Counted from the first letter of the stretch, positions 1 to 10,367 are shown. The stretch is 64,000 bases of DNA from Mycolicibacterium fluoranthenivorans (GCF_011758805.1 NZ_JAANOW010000004.1:248001-312000); one strand, 5' to 3'. The notes: generated from the sequence alone by a model not told the origin. Translations and numbers: made by a program.

Positions 1-499
1 CGGTCCACAGTTCCAGCGCAGCGGCCGTCGAATCCCCTTGCGGGTATATCCCCTCGGCCATCAGCGTTTCGATCGAGTCACGCATGTGCACGAACGCCGA
101 ACTGGCCAGGGTCATATCGACGTCACTGCCGGGACTGCCTTCGCCCATCGTCGCGATCCGGTACAGCTGCGGGGTCTCGCGGGCGAACCGCACGTAGGCC
201 AGCCCCTGGGCGCGCAGCACCTCGATGGTGGAGCTCTTGCCCACCGCGACCCGCTGCATCTCCTCGTCGAGTCTCTCGAAGTACCGGGCGCACACGGCGT
301 CCAGCAGTGCGTCCTTATCGGCGAAATGCAGGTAGATCGACGGGGAGGTGACACCGACGCGCTGCGCTACCGCCCGGATCGACACCGCTTTCGCGTGACC
401 CGTCTCCAGGAGTAGTTCGGTGGTCGCGTCGAGGATCTCCTCGCGCAACTGTTCACCGGAGCCGCGGGCAGCCCGCCGGCGTTTGAGAGCTTCAACCAC
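1..499 (-). CDS. TetR-family transcriptional regulator (C-terminus cut by window edge)
   Basis: A GTG-initiated frame gives 166 residues with no stop before the window edge. Residues about 15-62 form a TetR N-terminal helix-turn-helix: an ILDATTELLLETG helix, then AVSIRAVAQRVGVTSPSIYLHFADKDALL, a classic TetR recognition-helix region (shown here as two pieces, IRAVAQRVGV and SPSIYLHF). The GTG start lies 8 bases inside the end of the MMPL gene, so the two are probably co-transcribed and translationally coupled. It likely represses the MMPL gene through the palindrome at 2807-2831; this is inference from position. The ligand-binding half is mostly outside the window, so the effector cannot be guessed. 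Confidence 0.85.
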   Translation of the reverse strand, partial: MVEALKRRRAARGSGEQLREEILDATTELLLETGHAKAVSIRAVAQRVGVTSPSIYLHFADKDALLDAVCARYFERLDEEMQRVAVGKSSTIEVLRAQGLAYVRFARETPQLYRIATMGEGSPGSDVDMTLASSAFVHMRDSIETLMAEGIYPQGDSTAAALELWT

Positions 500-2777
500 G
501 CTGACCAGTGTCCGTCACACCGGCGGCCACGGGCTCGCGCCCCTCCGTGTCGTGCTCCCGACCGTTCTCACTGATACCGATCCGCTCGTGCAGCCACGCC
601 AGCGGCTTCGGCGCCCACCAGTTCCAGCCACCCGCCACGTGCATGAACGCCGGCACCAGCACCATCCGCACCAGGGTGGCATCGACCAGCACCGCCAGTG
701 TCAGCCCGACGCCGAACATCCGCATGAACGACACCTGTGCGGCGATCAGCGCGGCGAACGAGATCGACATGACCAGCGCGGCGGCGGTGATGACCCGGCC
801 GGTGCGGGCCAGACCGAGCGCCACCGCCCTGTCGTTTCGCTGCCGGGTCGGCCCGTCCAGGGACAACCAGTACTCCCGGATGCGCGCCGCCAGGAACACC
901 TCGTAGTCCATCGACAACCCGAACGCGATGCAGAACAACAAGACCGGCATATTGGCCACCAGCGTGCCGGTGGCCGTCGTTCCGAGCGCCGACAGATGTC
1001 CGTCCTGGAAGATCCACACCAGGGCCCCGAACGCTGCGGTGAGCGAAAGCACGTTGAGCACAAGGGCTTTCAGGGGAAGCACCACACTGCCGGTGAGCAG
1101 GAAGAGCAGACCGAAGGTGATCACCGCGATCACGCCGAGCACCCAGGGCAGCCGGGTGGTGATGGCGGTGACGCTGTCGCGGTTGATCTGCGCGATCCCG
1201 CCGAACTCGACGGCACGGCCATCCGGTCCGCTGACGGCGTGCAGCGCGTCGAGCTGCTGCTCGGAGACATCGGAGAACAGTGGCGCGGTGCTGGCCACGG
1301 TGAGGAACGCACTGCCCTCGGCGAGACCGGCAGTCGGCCCCGCGCGGCCCACCTTGCCACCCCCGACGAAGGTGCCGGTCGGGCTGGAGACCGAGGTCAC
1401 CGCGGCGACTTTCGACAGCTGCGCTGCGTAGCGGTCGAGTTCGGCCGGCGTCAGGCCGTCGGCGTCGGGGATGACGGCGGTCACCGCCGTGGCGGAGTTG
1501 TCGGTGAAGTCATTGCGCAACTGGTCGCCGACCTCGTGCGCCGATGCGGAGGTGGGCAGCACCCGGTCGTCGGGGAAGCCCCATTTGACGCCGAGGAACG
1601 GTGCACCGAGCAGCACCAGCAGCGCCGTGACGGCGAGGCCGATCGGAATGGCCCGGCGCATCACGGCACCGGCCCACCGGTACCAGAACAGCTGCTCGAC
1701 CGGTTTGGCGGCGGGAGCGGGCCCGCGCCGGAACAGCCGGCGCACGTTGAGGGCGTCGAGCCGGTCACCGAGAAACCAGATCGCGGCCGGCGTGACGATG
1801 ACGGCCGCCATTGCGGCGAAGCCCACGGTCGCGACGCCGGCGTAGGCGAAGGACTTGAGGAAGTACATCGGGAACAGCAGCATGGCGGCCATCGACAGCG
1901 CCAGCGTCGTCGCCGAGAACAGCACCGTGCGCCCGGCCGTCGCCATGGTGCGGATCAGCGCGCGGTCCCGCGGCTGCCCCTCGGCGAGTTCATCGCGGTA
2001 ACGGCTGATGATCAGCAGGGTGTAGTCGATGGCCAGCGCCAGTCCCATCGCGGTGGACAGGTTGAGCGCGAAGATCGACACATCGGTGGAGAAGGTGATG
2101 AGCCGCAGCACCGACATCGTGCCCAGGATCGCCATCCCGCCGACCAGCATCGGCAGGGCGGCCGCGACCAGCCCGCCGAACACCCAGACCAGCACCAGGA
2201 AGCTCAGCGGGATCGCGATGGACTCCATGAGCAACAGGTCCCGCTCGGTCTGGGCATTGATCTGGGCGTAGACCATGGAGACGCCACCGCTCTTGATCGT
2301 CACCCCGGGGTGACCGTCGGCCACGTGCGTCAGCGAGTCGGACAGTTCCTTGGCGTACTTCTGGGCGTCGTTCTCCCCGCCGGTGATGCCGGCGACGACG
2401 AGACCGGACCTCTTGTCCTTGCTCACCAGATCCGCTGCTGCCGCGGGCGGCACCGTCCACGCCGAGGTCACCTGCGCCACATGGGGTGACTCCCCGAGGG
2501 CGGCGGCGATCTCCTTCCCGACGGTGGTCGCCGCGGCACCGTTGACACCGTCGGGCGAGCTGACGGTGATGATCAGCTGCATATCGCCCTGGTGGAACTT
2601 GTCAGTCAGCAGCTGCGTCGCGTGGGCCGATTCCGATGTCGGGTCCTGGAAACCCCCGGCGGACAGGCTCTTGGCGACCGGGATGCCGAAGATCGCGGCC
2701 GCCACCATGACCAGGGCCGAGAGCGCCAGCACACGTCGGGGCGCGGCCATCGCGAGGAGCGCGATTCGATTCAGCAT
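492..2777 (-). CDS. MMPL/RND-family membrane transporter
   Basis: 761 residues when started at the ATG preceded by GAGGGGAAGCTGC, a good ribosome binding site; a GTG 15 bases upstream is less likely because it overlaps that site. It has the duplicated RND layout: an N-terminal membrane anchor, a periplasmic domain beginning with the typical GGFQDPTSES segment, a six-helix block (about 190-360), a second periplasmic domain and a final six-helix block with the GLSMDYEVFL motif. Actinobacterial MMPL proteins export lipids or drugs by proton antiport. It sits next to an SDR/mcr pair as mmpL13 does in M. tuberculosis, where that gene is split in two; here it is intact. Orthology to mmpL13 is inferred from context only. 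The substrate is unknown. Confidence 0.9.
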   Translation of the reverse strand: MLNRIALLAMAAPRRVLALSALVMVAAAIFGIPVAKSLSAGGFQDPTSESAHATQLLTDKFHQGDMQLIITVSSPDGVNGAAATTVGKEIAAALGESPHVAQVTSAWTVPPAAAADLVSKDKRSGLVVAGITGGENDAQKYAKELSDSLTHVADGHPGVTIKSGGVSMVYAQINAQTERDLLLMESIAIPLSFLVLVWVFGGLVAAALPMLVGGMAILGTMSVLRLITFSTDVSIFALNLSTAMGLALAIDYTLLIISRYRDELAEGQPRDRALIRTMATAGRTVLFSATTLALSMAAMLLFPMYFLKSFAYAGVATVGFAAMAAVIVTPAAIWFLGDRLDALNVRRLFRRGPAPAAKPVEQLFWYRWAGAVMRRAIPIGLAVTALLVLLGAPFLGVKWGFPDDRVLPTSASAHEVGDQLRNDFTDNSATAVTAVIPDADGLTPAELDRYAAQLSKVAAVTSVSSPTGTFVGGGKVGRAGPTAGLAEGSAFLTVASTAPLFSDVSEQQLDALHAVSGPDGRAVEFGGIAQINRDSVTAITTRLPWVLGVIAVITFGLLFLLTGSVVLPLKALVLNVLSLTAAFGALVWIFQDGHLSALGTTATGTLVANMPVLLFCIAFGLSMDYEVFLAARIREYWLSLDGPTRQRNDRAVALGLARTGRVITAAALVMSISFAALIAAQVSFMRMFGVGLTLAVLVDATLVRMVLVPAFMHVAGGWNWWAPKPLAWLHERIGISENGREHDTEGREPVAAGVTDTGQRG

Positions 2778-2806
2778 GCAGCTTCCCCTCACCAGAACGG
2801 CTTTAA

Positions 2807-2831
2807 TATCGCCGTTAAGTTAACAGCGATA
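2807..2831. promoter_or_regulatory. 25-bp palindromic operator upstream of the MMPL gene
   Basis: Arms TATCGC and GCGATA flank an inner GTTAA-G-TTAAC palindrome, with one mismatched pair. The site lies 30 bases before the MMPL start, where the promoter should be, and suits a TetR dimer. The best candidate regulator is the TetR encoded at the end of the same transcript. Confidence 0.6.
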
Positions 2832-3144
2832 ACTTGTACCGTCAATCCGTCTTCCCCGATCACGACGCAGCGTTAAGGACGGTTCACCGCCGGGCCGGGC
2901 CCTACTCCGGAGTAGAACTCGGAAGTAACATTTGCTGGAGTCACATCGGCGCCCCCGTGTGTCGGCACACACATCGCGGGGTTCTGAAATCGTTGATCTT
3001 GAAGCTCAGGCGCAGGTCAGGGTCATCCTGACTGTTGAGTAAGGCGATCGGGCGCAACGCCCGCAAACATCCCGAACCTACCCGGCGGTAAGAATTGCCA
3101 CGATATTCAGAATCGTGACTCAAAGATTCCTTAAATGTGACCCA
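2832..3144. other. Intergenic region without a recognisable gene
   Basis: About 310 bases between the MMPL operator and the leaderless small gene. I see no convincing coding frame. There is a short perfect palindrome (TACTCCGGAGTA near 2900) and a small hairpin (GTCAGG/CCTGAC near 3017-3033). It presumably holds the upstream promoter elements for the flanking genes. Confidence 0.4.
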
Positions 3145-3157
3145 TACGCTCAGTGTC
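3145..3157 (+). promoter_or_regulatory. Extended -10 element of a leaderless promoter
   Basis: TACGCT fits the mycobacterial TANNNT -10 hexamer. It is followed by seven bases and then directly by an ATG, the spacing expected when transcription starts at the first base of the start codon. Confidence 0.45.
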
Positions 3158-3280
3158 ATGTGGATCGACGACACCAGTGCCGATGTCATCAAAGTCGACT
3201 TTGACGCCCTGTACCACGGGGATGTCCTCGTCGAGGGTGACACCTCCGAGCAGTTCCCTGACCTCGCTGCAGCGGTCTGA
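3158..3280 (+). CDS. Putative 40-residue acidic small protein, leaderless
   Basis: The frame starts ATG-TGG (MWIDDTSADVIKVDFDALYH) and encodes 40 residues, ten of them Asp or Glu and only one Lys, with no Cys, signal peptide or membrane segment. There is no Shine-Dalgarno sequence, but a TANNNT -10 box ends seven bases before the ATG, and a strong hairpin terminator begins 22 bases after the stop. The frame is bounded as an independent transcription unit. I do not recognise the family. A chance ORF is possible at this length; the promoter-ORF-terminator arrangement is what argues for a gene. Confidence 0.45.
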   Translation: MWIDDTSADVIKVDFDALYHGDVLVEGDTSEQFPDLAAAV

Positions 3281-3302
3281 CCGCAGCAGTTCCCTCCTAG
3301 CA

Positions 3303-3340
3303 CCACAACGCCGCTGAGCCATGCCTCGGCGGCGTTGTGG
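3303..3340. terminator. Hairpin terminator after the small ORF
   Basis: CCACAACGCCGC and its exact complement GCGGCGTTGTGG form a 12-bp stem, extended by four more pairs to a six-base loop. There is no U-tract, as is usual in mycobacteria. Confidence 0.7.
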
Positions 3341-3367
3341 CGTCTCGGGGACGTCCCGACAACGAGA

Positions 3368-3403
3368 ACCGCGCGGCCGAACGTCATTGTTCGACCGCGC
3401 GGT
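3368..3403. terminator. Hairpin terminator of the nitronate monooxygenase operon
   Basis: Arms of 15 bases (ACCGCGCGGCCGAAC and GTTCGACCGCGCGGT, one mismatch) around a six-base loop, ending 17 bases beyond the stop codon of the minus-strand operon. Together with the preceding hairpin it insulates two converging units. Confidence 0.7.
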
Positions 3404-3419
3404 CAGTTCGTAGCGCAGC

Positions 3420-5190
<1,771 letters not shown>

Positions 5191-5228
5191 GTGCCGTGCT
5201 TCCTTCCTATCGGGGTCGTTGCCGGGCT

Positions 5229-6311
5229 CTAGGCCCAGTCGGTGAGAATCGTGTCGTTGTCGGCGCCGACCACCGGGGGCCGCGTGGGCTGCCCCGGCCG
5301 GCTGCGGGAGAACCTCGGGGCGGGCATCGGCTGCAGGCCGCTACCCGTCTCGTAGAAGGTGTCGCGCTCGGCCACATGCGGTTCGGTGAGCACCTCGCCG
5401 AACGCCAGCACCGGTGTGGCGCAGGCATCCGAACCCGCGAAGATCTGCGCCCACTCGTCGCGCGTCTTGGTCTTGAACACCTCGGTGAAGGTGGTCCGCA
5501 GCTCTTCCCAGCGGGCCATGTCGTTCTGGCCGGGCAGCTCCGCTTGGTCCAGCCCCAGCTTGGCCAGCAGCTCGGCGTAGAACTGCGGTTCGATGGCACC
5601 GATCGCGAAATGCTTGCCGTCGGCGGTCTCATAGGTGTCGTAATAGGGAGCGCCGGTGTCGAGCATGTTGGTGCCACGCTCGTCCGACCACAGGCCCTGC
5701 GACCGGAACGACCACATCATCTGGATCAGCACGCTGGAGCCGTCGATCATGGCCGCATCGACCACCTGCCCCTTGCCCGAGGTCTGACGTTCGAAGAGCG
5801 CCGAGAGGATACCCAGCAGCAGGAACATCGACCCGCCACCGAAATCACCGGCCAGGTTCAGCGGCGGCACCGGCTTCTCGCCCTTGCGCCCGATCGCGTG
5901 CAGCACACCGTTGAGGGAGATGTAGTTGATGTCGTGACCGGCCTGCAGTGCCCGCGGGCCGTCCTGCCCCCACCCCGTCATCCGGGCGTAGACCAGCTTC
6001 TCGTTGACCTTCGCGCAATCCTCGGGCCCGAGGCCGAGCCGTTCGGTGACACCGGGCCGGAAACCCTCGATCAACACATCGGCCTTGGCCACCAAATCGA
6101 GCACGAACTGTTTGCCCTCAGCGGATTTCAGATCGGCGGTGACGCTGCGCCGGTTGCGCAGCATGGCATCTTTGGCGGGGCTGTTCGACGCCGTCGGGCG
6201 GTCCACCCGCACCACGTCTGCGCCCAGATCGCCCAGAATCATCGCCGCGTGCGGGCCGGGGCCGATACCGGCCAATTCGACAACCCGCAATCCGTGCAGT
6301 GGTCCCGTCAT
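5229..6311 (-). CDS. mcr: Alpha-methylacyl-CoA racemase
   Basis: 360 residues from the ATG behind GAAGGACGGCGGT. It is a class III CoA-transferase fold (CaiB/BaiF). The catalytic pair known from M. tuberculosis MCR is present at the same numbers: His126 in GHDINYIS and Asp156 in GDFGGGS. The sequence follows Rv1143 closely from end to end. The enzyme interconverts 2R- and 2S-methylacyl-CoA so that branched chains, including sterol side chains, can enter beta-oxidation. First gene of an mcr-SDR-nitronate monooxygenase operon, divergent from a crotonase gene. Confidence 0.95.
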   Translation of the reverse strand: MTGPLHGLRVVELAGIGPGPHAAMILGDLGADVVRVDRPTASNSPAKDAMLRNRRSVTADLKSAEGKQFVLDLVAKADVLIEGFRPGVTERLGLGPEDCAKVNEKLVYARMTGWGQDGPRALQAGHDINYISLNGVLHAIGRKGEKPVPPLNLAGDFGGGSMFLLLGILSALFERQTSGKGQVVDAAMIDGSSVLIQMMWSFRSQGLWSDERGTNMLDTGAPYYDTYETADGKHFAIGAIEPQFYAELLAKLGLDQAELPGQNDMARWEELRTTFTEVFKTKTRDEWAQIFAGSDACATPVLAFGEVLTEPHVAERDTFYETGSGLQPMPAPRFSRSRPGQPTRPPVVGADNDTILTDWA

Positions 6312-6355
6312 ACCGCCGTCCTTCGTCGTTGAGTTTCTCGTCGAGTACGAGTTAG

Positions 6356-6390
6356 TTGACCGCCGACATAGCTTACTTGTATAACCAAGT
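6356..6390 (+). promoter_or_regulatory. Promoter with overlapping palindrome for the crotonase gene
   Basis: TTGACC (6356-6361) and TATAAC (6380-6385) are separated by 18 bases, close to a sigma-A promoter. The -10 is exactly framed by ACTTG (6375-6379) and CAAGT (6386-6390), an inverted repeat that would let a bound repressor block the promoter. The divergent mcr promoter must lie in the same 120 bases. Confidence 0.45.
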
Positions 6391-6433
6391 CGACCGGCCG
6401 TGGGCCACCCAGCCAACCGTGAGGGCGCATCTC

Positions 6434-7228
6434 ATGACATATGCCAGCATCGATTCCCTGCTCGTCGAGCTCGACGACGGGGTGCTGTCGGTGACCCTCA
6501 ATCGTCCCGACACGCTGAACTCGCTGTCCGAAGCCATGCTGACCGGTGTCGCCGAAGCCCTCGAGCGGGCCGCCACAGACCCCGCGGTCCGCGTCGTGAA
6601 GTTGGCCGGCGCGGGCCGCGGTTTCAGCTCCGGCGCCGGTATCAGCGCCGAGGATGTCTCGGCCAAGTCCGTCAACGGACCGGAGGAGGTGCTCGACGCC
6701 GCCAACCGCGCGGTGCGGTCCATCGTCGCGCTGCCCAAACCCGTCGTCGCCGTGGTGCAGGGCCCGGCCGCCGGCGTCGGCGTCTCGCTGGCGCTCGCCG
6801 CCGATATCGTATTGGCTTCGGAGAAGGCCTTTTTCATGCTGGCCTTCACCAAGATCGGACTGATGCCCGACGGCGGCGCCTCCGCCTTGATCGCGGCGGC
6901 CGTCGGGCGCATCCGCGCGCAGCGGATGGCACTGCTGGCCGAGCGCATCACCGCGGCCGAGGCCTACGACTGGGGTCTGGTCACCACGGTGCACGCCGCC
7001 GAGGACTTGGACGCCGCCGTGGCCAAGGTGATCGACACCTTGGCCACCGGCCCGGCCGTGTCGCTACGTAAGACCAAGCAGGCCATCAACGATGCCACCC
7101 TCACCGAACTCGAGGCCGCACTCGAGCGCGAACGCGAGGGTCAGCTGGTCCTGCTGACCTCCGACGATTTCCGGGAGGGCACCAGAGCCTTCCAGGAGCA
7201 CCGCAAGGCCACCTTCACCGATACGTGA
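6434..7228 (+). CDS. Enoyl-CoA hydratase/isomerase-family protein (crotonase fold)
   Basis: 264 residues from the ATG after GTGAGGGCGCATCTC; an upstream ATG at 6356 overlaps the promoter and is rejected. Crotonase signatures are clear: oxyanion-hole segments GRGFSSGAG and GPAAGVGVSLALAAD, then KIGLMPDGG. The two glutamates that hydratases use for water addition are absent: the first position is Ser in GVGVSLA and the second lies in FTKIG. An Asp in MPDGG is retained, as in PaaG-type and enoyl-CoA isomerases. An isomerase role is therefore more likely than hydration. Divergent from mcr, as echA10/echA11 are in M. tuberculosis. Confidence 0.85.
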   Translation: MTYASIDSLLVELDDGVLSVTLNRPDTLNSLSEAMLTGVAEALERAATDPAVRVVKLAGAGRGFSSGAGISAEDVSAKSVNGPEEVLDAANRAVRSIVALPKPVVAVVQGPAAGVGVSLALAADIVLASEKAFFMLAFTKIGLMPDGGASALIAAAVGRIRAQRMALLAERITAAEAYDWGLVTTVHAAEDLDAAVAKVIDTLATGPAVSLRKTKQAINDATLTELEAALEREREGQLVLLTSDDFREGTRAFQEHRKATFTDT

Positions 7229-7271
7229 TCCTGCGCCGAATAATTCGGTGGCTTCGACCAACCCCGATCGG

Positions 7272-7284
7272 TCACCATCGGTGA
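7272..7284. promoter_or_regulatory. Short palindrome before the MFS gene
   Basis: TCACC-ATC-GGTGA is a perfect 13-base palindrome ending one base before the GTG start at 7286. It could be an operator or chance. Confidence 0.25.
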
Positions 7285-7285
7285 T

Positions 7286-8548
7286 GTGACCACGCAATTG
7301 GAGCGACCGCGCTGGCGGGTACTCGCACCGTTGCGACACCGGGAGTACCGCCTGTTGATCGGCGCCGTCGCGCTGTCCATCTTCGCCTCCGGCATGTGGA
7401 CGGTGGTGATGGCGCTGCAGGTCATCGCGCTGGACAACGACCCCACCGCGCTGTCCCTGGTGGCAACCTGCTTGAGCGCAGGCTTGATCGCGTTCGTCCT
7501 GGTCGGCGGCATCGCCGCGGACCGTCTGCCGCAGCGCGCCATCATCATCGCCGTCGAATCGGTCAACACCGCCGTGGCCACGGCGGTGGCGGTACTCGGC
7601 CTCACCGGCCAGCTGCGGTTGTGGCACATGGCCGTGGGCGCCACCGCCCTCGGCGTGGGCGCCGCATTCTTCTTCCCGGCATACAGCGCCTACCTGCCGC
7701 GGCTGCTCCCGCCAGAACAACTGCTGGCCGCCAACGGAATCGAGGGCATGCTCCGGCCCACCATGCAGCAGGCCGTCGGTCCGGCGGTGGCCGGCATGCT
7801 GATCGGCGCCACCTTCCCGTCGCTGGGTGCCGTGGCCGTCGCCATTCTCTACGGCACCGGCTTGATCCTGCTCATCGCGACCAGGCCGGTGGCCCAAGCA
7901 GTTCCGGCCGAACGTCCGAGCACGCATCCGCTGGCCGATCTCCGGGACGGCTTCCGGTTCATGGTGCGCACCCCGTGGCTGCTCGCGACCTTGCTGTTCG
8001 CGAGCGGTTTCGTCCTGCTCATCATCGGTCCACTGGAAGTGCTGCTGCCGTTCATCACGAATGCGCGCTTCGCACACGGTGAGCGGATCTTCGGTTTCGT
8101 GCTGGCAGCGTTCGGCCTCGGCGGGGCGGTCGGTGCGATCGCGATCTCGTCGGTGCGCCTGCCGCGGCGCTATCTCACGGTCATGGTGATGTGCTGGGGA
8201 CTGGGCAATCTGCCGCTGGTCGCGATCGGCTACACGGCGTCGTTCGCGGTGATGGCGGCGGCCGCCTTCGTGGTGGGCATGACCAGCACCGCGGCCACCG
8301 TCATCTGGGGGACGCTGCTCCAGCGCAGGGTTCCCCCGGCGATGCTGGGCCGGGTTTCCAGCCTGGACTTCTTCGTCTCGCTGGTCTTCATGCCGGTGTC
8401 GATGGCCGTGGCCGGGCCGCTGTCCAAAGTGTTCGCGGTGCAGACCATCTTCCTGGCGGCCGGCACCATTCCGGCGGTGCTGGGTCTGATCGCCTGGCTG
8501 GCAGCCCGGATGCCGCGCGACGAGGTGGCGCATCCGCTGAATTCCTGA
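7286..8548 (+). CDS. MFS transporter (EntS/MFS_3-like)
   Basis: 420 residues starting GTG-ACC-ACG. About twelve hydrophobic segments; the loop GGIAADRLPQR between helices 2 and 3 is the family's motif A. The PAYSAYLPRLLPPEQLLAAN and GMLRPTMQQAVGPAVAG stretches are typical of the MFS_3/enterobactin-exporter branch, whose members export siderophores, macrolides or other small molecules. No partner gene reveals the substrate. It is convergent with the CPBP gene, with a short hairpin between. Confidence 0.85.
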   Translation: MTTQLERPRWRVLAPLRHREYRLLIGAVALSIFASGMWTVVMALQVIALDNDPTALSLVATCLSAGLIAFVLVGGIAADRLPQRAIIIAVESVNTAVATAVAVLGLTGQLRLWHMAVGATALGVGAAFFFPAYSAYLPRLLPPEQLLAANGIEGMLRPTMQQAVGPAVAGMLIGATFPSLGAVAVAILYGTGLILLIATRPVAQAVPAERPSTHPLADLRDGFRFMVRTPWLLATLLFASGFVLLIIGPLEVLLPFITNARFAHGERIFGFVLAAFGLGGAVGAIAISSVRLPRRYLTVMVMCWGLGNLPLVAIGYTASFAVMAAAAFVVGMTSTAATVIWGTLLQRRVPPAMLGRVSSLDFFVSLVFMPVSMAVAGPLSKVFAVQTIFLAAGTIPAVLGLIAWLAARMPRDEVAHPLNS

Positions 8549-8550
8549 TG

Positions 8551-8565
8551 TGACCGCGCCGGTCA
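8551..8565. terminator. Short bidirectional hairpin
   Basis: TGACCG-CGC-CGGTCA lies between two converging genes, and its right arm contains the stop codon of the CPBP gene. The stem is only 6 bp, so this is a weak candidate. Confidence 0.35.
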
Positions 8566-9237
8566 GAGACCGAAGATCGGCGGCAGGGCCAGCACCATCA
8601 CCAGACCCCAGAAGAAATGGGTGAGCATGGGCGCCAGCACCCCGCCGGTCGCGCGGCGCAACAGCGCACAGACGGTGCCGAGCAGGATCGCGGCGAACCC
8701 GAGCATCGGGTTGCCCGCCGCCATCACCACGCCGAAATAGATCGCCGTCGACACCGGGACGGGCCGGCGGCCGCCGAGCGCGCTGTACAGCGCGCCACGG
8801 AAGAACAGCTCCTCGGCCAAGCCGTTGACCACGGTGATGAAAACGACCAGCGCAAGTGCACCCTGATCGGCGAATTGCAGGACGGCGGTGACATATTCGC
8901 GCACCGGTGGGATGAGCCGCGCGATCAGGCCGCCGATGACGAACACCGCGCCCAGCCCGATTCCCACCCCGATTCCGAGCAGGACGGGCCGGCGCGCACT
9001 GCCGGGCAGCCGGCCCAGGTGCAATGGCCCGGACAGGACGGCCCCCGCCGACCAGACCACGGCCATGATGAGGGTGAAGACATAGAAGGAGCTGTCCCCC
9101 GGGTGCCTGCTCAGCGAGTACGCCTGCAGCGCCGCCCCCATCACCAACACCGCGACGACGGTGATCCGTCTGCGCAACACCACTTTTCGGGCTTCCTCGA
9201 CGGCAGGCGCAGCGGCGCGCCACGGTGGCGGGATCAT
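8563..9237 (-). CDS. CPBP-family intramembrane glutamic endopeptidase
   Basis: 224 residues with about seven or eight membrane segments. The CAAX-protease/bacteriocin-processing signature is complete: AEELFFRGALY (EExxxR) near residue 142 and the downstream helix THFFWGLVMV carrying the metal-site or catalytic His. Family members are intramembrane proteases, some processing prenylated proteins, peptides or anti-sigma factors; no substrate is evident here. Its ATG overlaps the stop codon of the upstream NAD-binding protein by four bases (ATGA), so the two are co-translated. Confidence 0.85.
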   Translation of the reverse strand: MIPPPWRAAAPAVEEARKVVLRRRITVVAVLVMGAALQAYSLSRHPGDSSFYVFTLIMAVVWSAGAVLSGPLHLGRLPGSARRPVLLGIGVGIGLGAVFVIGGLIARLIPPVREYVTAVLQFADQGALALVVFITVVNGLAEELFFRGALYSALGGRRPVPVSTAIYFGVVMAAGNPMLGFAAILLGTVCALLRRATGGVLAPMLTHFFWGLVMVLALPPIFGL

Positions 9238-10367
9238 CGGCGATGCCCCCGCGGGATCAGCTCGGCCAGAATATCGATCCCGGTACGCAGCGTGGCGGTG
9301 GCCGGACCGGGTAACAGCGCGAGCAGCGCGAGCGCGGGCCGGGCGATCGAAGGGGTGAGCTGACGGATGCGCGACATGTCGCCGCCGGCCCAGGACGGGT
9401 CGGTATCGGCGAGGTGGTGCGGATCGGCCAGATCGGTGACCGGGACCCGCTCGGGCGTATGCAGCGAGCGGGTGATCGCCGTGTTCACCGTCAGCAGACC
9501 GCCGGCCGGGGCGGGCACCAGATTACGTAACCCCTCCCCCGCCGCGGTCATCGGGTGATCCAGTGACGCAGTCAAATCGGCGGTGAGCGCACCGGGAACC
9601 GGAAGCGCCACAGCGGACACCTTCGACGCCACCACGGTCGGCACGCCCGGCGCGGGCACGGTCCACTGCCGTATTCCGGACAGCCGGGCGTAGGCCGCCA
9701 GCAGATCCCGGTAGCTGGTCGTCTGCGGTCCACTGATGTCGTACGCCCCGGCGGGCACCAACTCGCTGTCCACGGCGGCCATGAGGTAGTGCAGCACATC
9801 GCGGATGGAAATGGGGTCGATGGGGTTGGACAGCCAGGACGGTTGCGGCAGCACCGGGAAGCGTTCGGCGACATAGCGCAGGATCTCGAACGACGTCGAC
9901 CCCGCACCGATGATCAGCGCCGCACCGAGCCACACCAGTTCGGCACCGCCGGCAACCGCGAGCGCCTGAGCCACTTCGGCTCGGCCGGCCAGATGTTCGG
10001 ACAACACGTCGTCGGCGGGCACGAAACCGCCGAGGTAGATGATGCGGCCGACGCCCGCCTCGGCAGCGGCCAGCGCAAACCGGCGGGCGCCCTCGTTGTC
10101 GGTGGTCCTGAAGTCCGTCTCACCGATCCCGTGCACCAGGTAGTAGACGGCATCCACATGTCCGCACCGCGCGAAAAGCGTTGCCACCGAATCGGGGTCG
10201 TTCGCATCCAGGGATACCGCCGTGACATCGCGATACCACCCGAAAGCGGTCAGACGCTCCGGCGTCCGGCTGGTCACCACCACGTCGTGGCCCGCCGAGA
10301 GCAGTTCGGCGACCAGTCGTGATCCGATATATCCCGTAGCCCCGGTGACGAGGACGCGCGCGGTCAT
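9234..10367 (-). CDS. NAD(P)-binding epimerase-like protein (YbjT/atypical SDR)
   Basis: 377 residues from the ATG at 10367; in-frame ATGs at 10373 and 10382 are alternatives. A Rossmann motif VTGATGYIGSRL lies at the N-terminus, then VYYLVHGIG and the EGARRFALAAAEAGVGRIIYLGG region typical of NmrA/YbjT-type atypical SDRs that often lack the Tyr-Lys pair. The last 120 residues are not recognisably enzymatic. The ATG chosen overlaps the stop of a 10-codon micro-ORF with an excellent Shine-Dalgarno site. Substrate unknown. Confidence 0.75.
   Translation of the reverse strand: MTARVLVTGATGYIGSRLVAELLSAGHDVVVTSRTPERLTAFGWYRDVTAVSLDANDPDSVATLFARCGHVDAVYYLVHGIGETDFRTTDNEGARRFALAAAEAGVGRIIYLGGFVPADDVLSEHLAGRAEVAQALAVAGGAELVWLGAALIIGAGSTSFEILRYVAERFPVLPQPSWLSNPIDPISIRDVLHYLMAAVDSELVPAGAYDISGPQTTSYRDLLAAYARLSGIRQWTVPAPGVPTVVASKVSAVALPVPGALTADLTASLDHPMTAAGEGLRNLVPAPAGGLLTVNTAITRSLHTPERVPVTDLADPHHLADTDPSWAGGDMSRIRQLTPSIARPALALLALLPGPATATLRTGIDILAELIPRGHRR

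Noticed and set aside
420..2489. Long plus-strand frame opposite the MMPL gene
   Set aside because: The product is rich in His, Arg and Gly without hydrophobic or domain pattern; the MMPL protein on the other strand is unmistakable.
2899..2911. Palindrome TACTCCGGAGTA as an operator
   Set aside because: Short, not close to a recognisable promoter, and likely by chance in such GC-rich DNA.
7064..9223. Long minus-strand frame spanning the MFS gene and CPBP gene
   Set aside because: It runs antisense to the MFS transporter and out of frame with the CPBP protease; composition is typical of a high-GC shadow.
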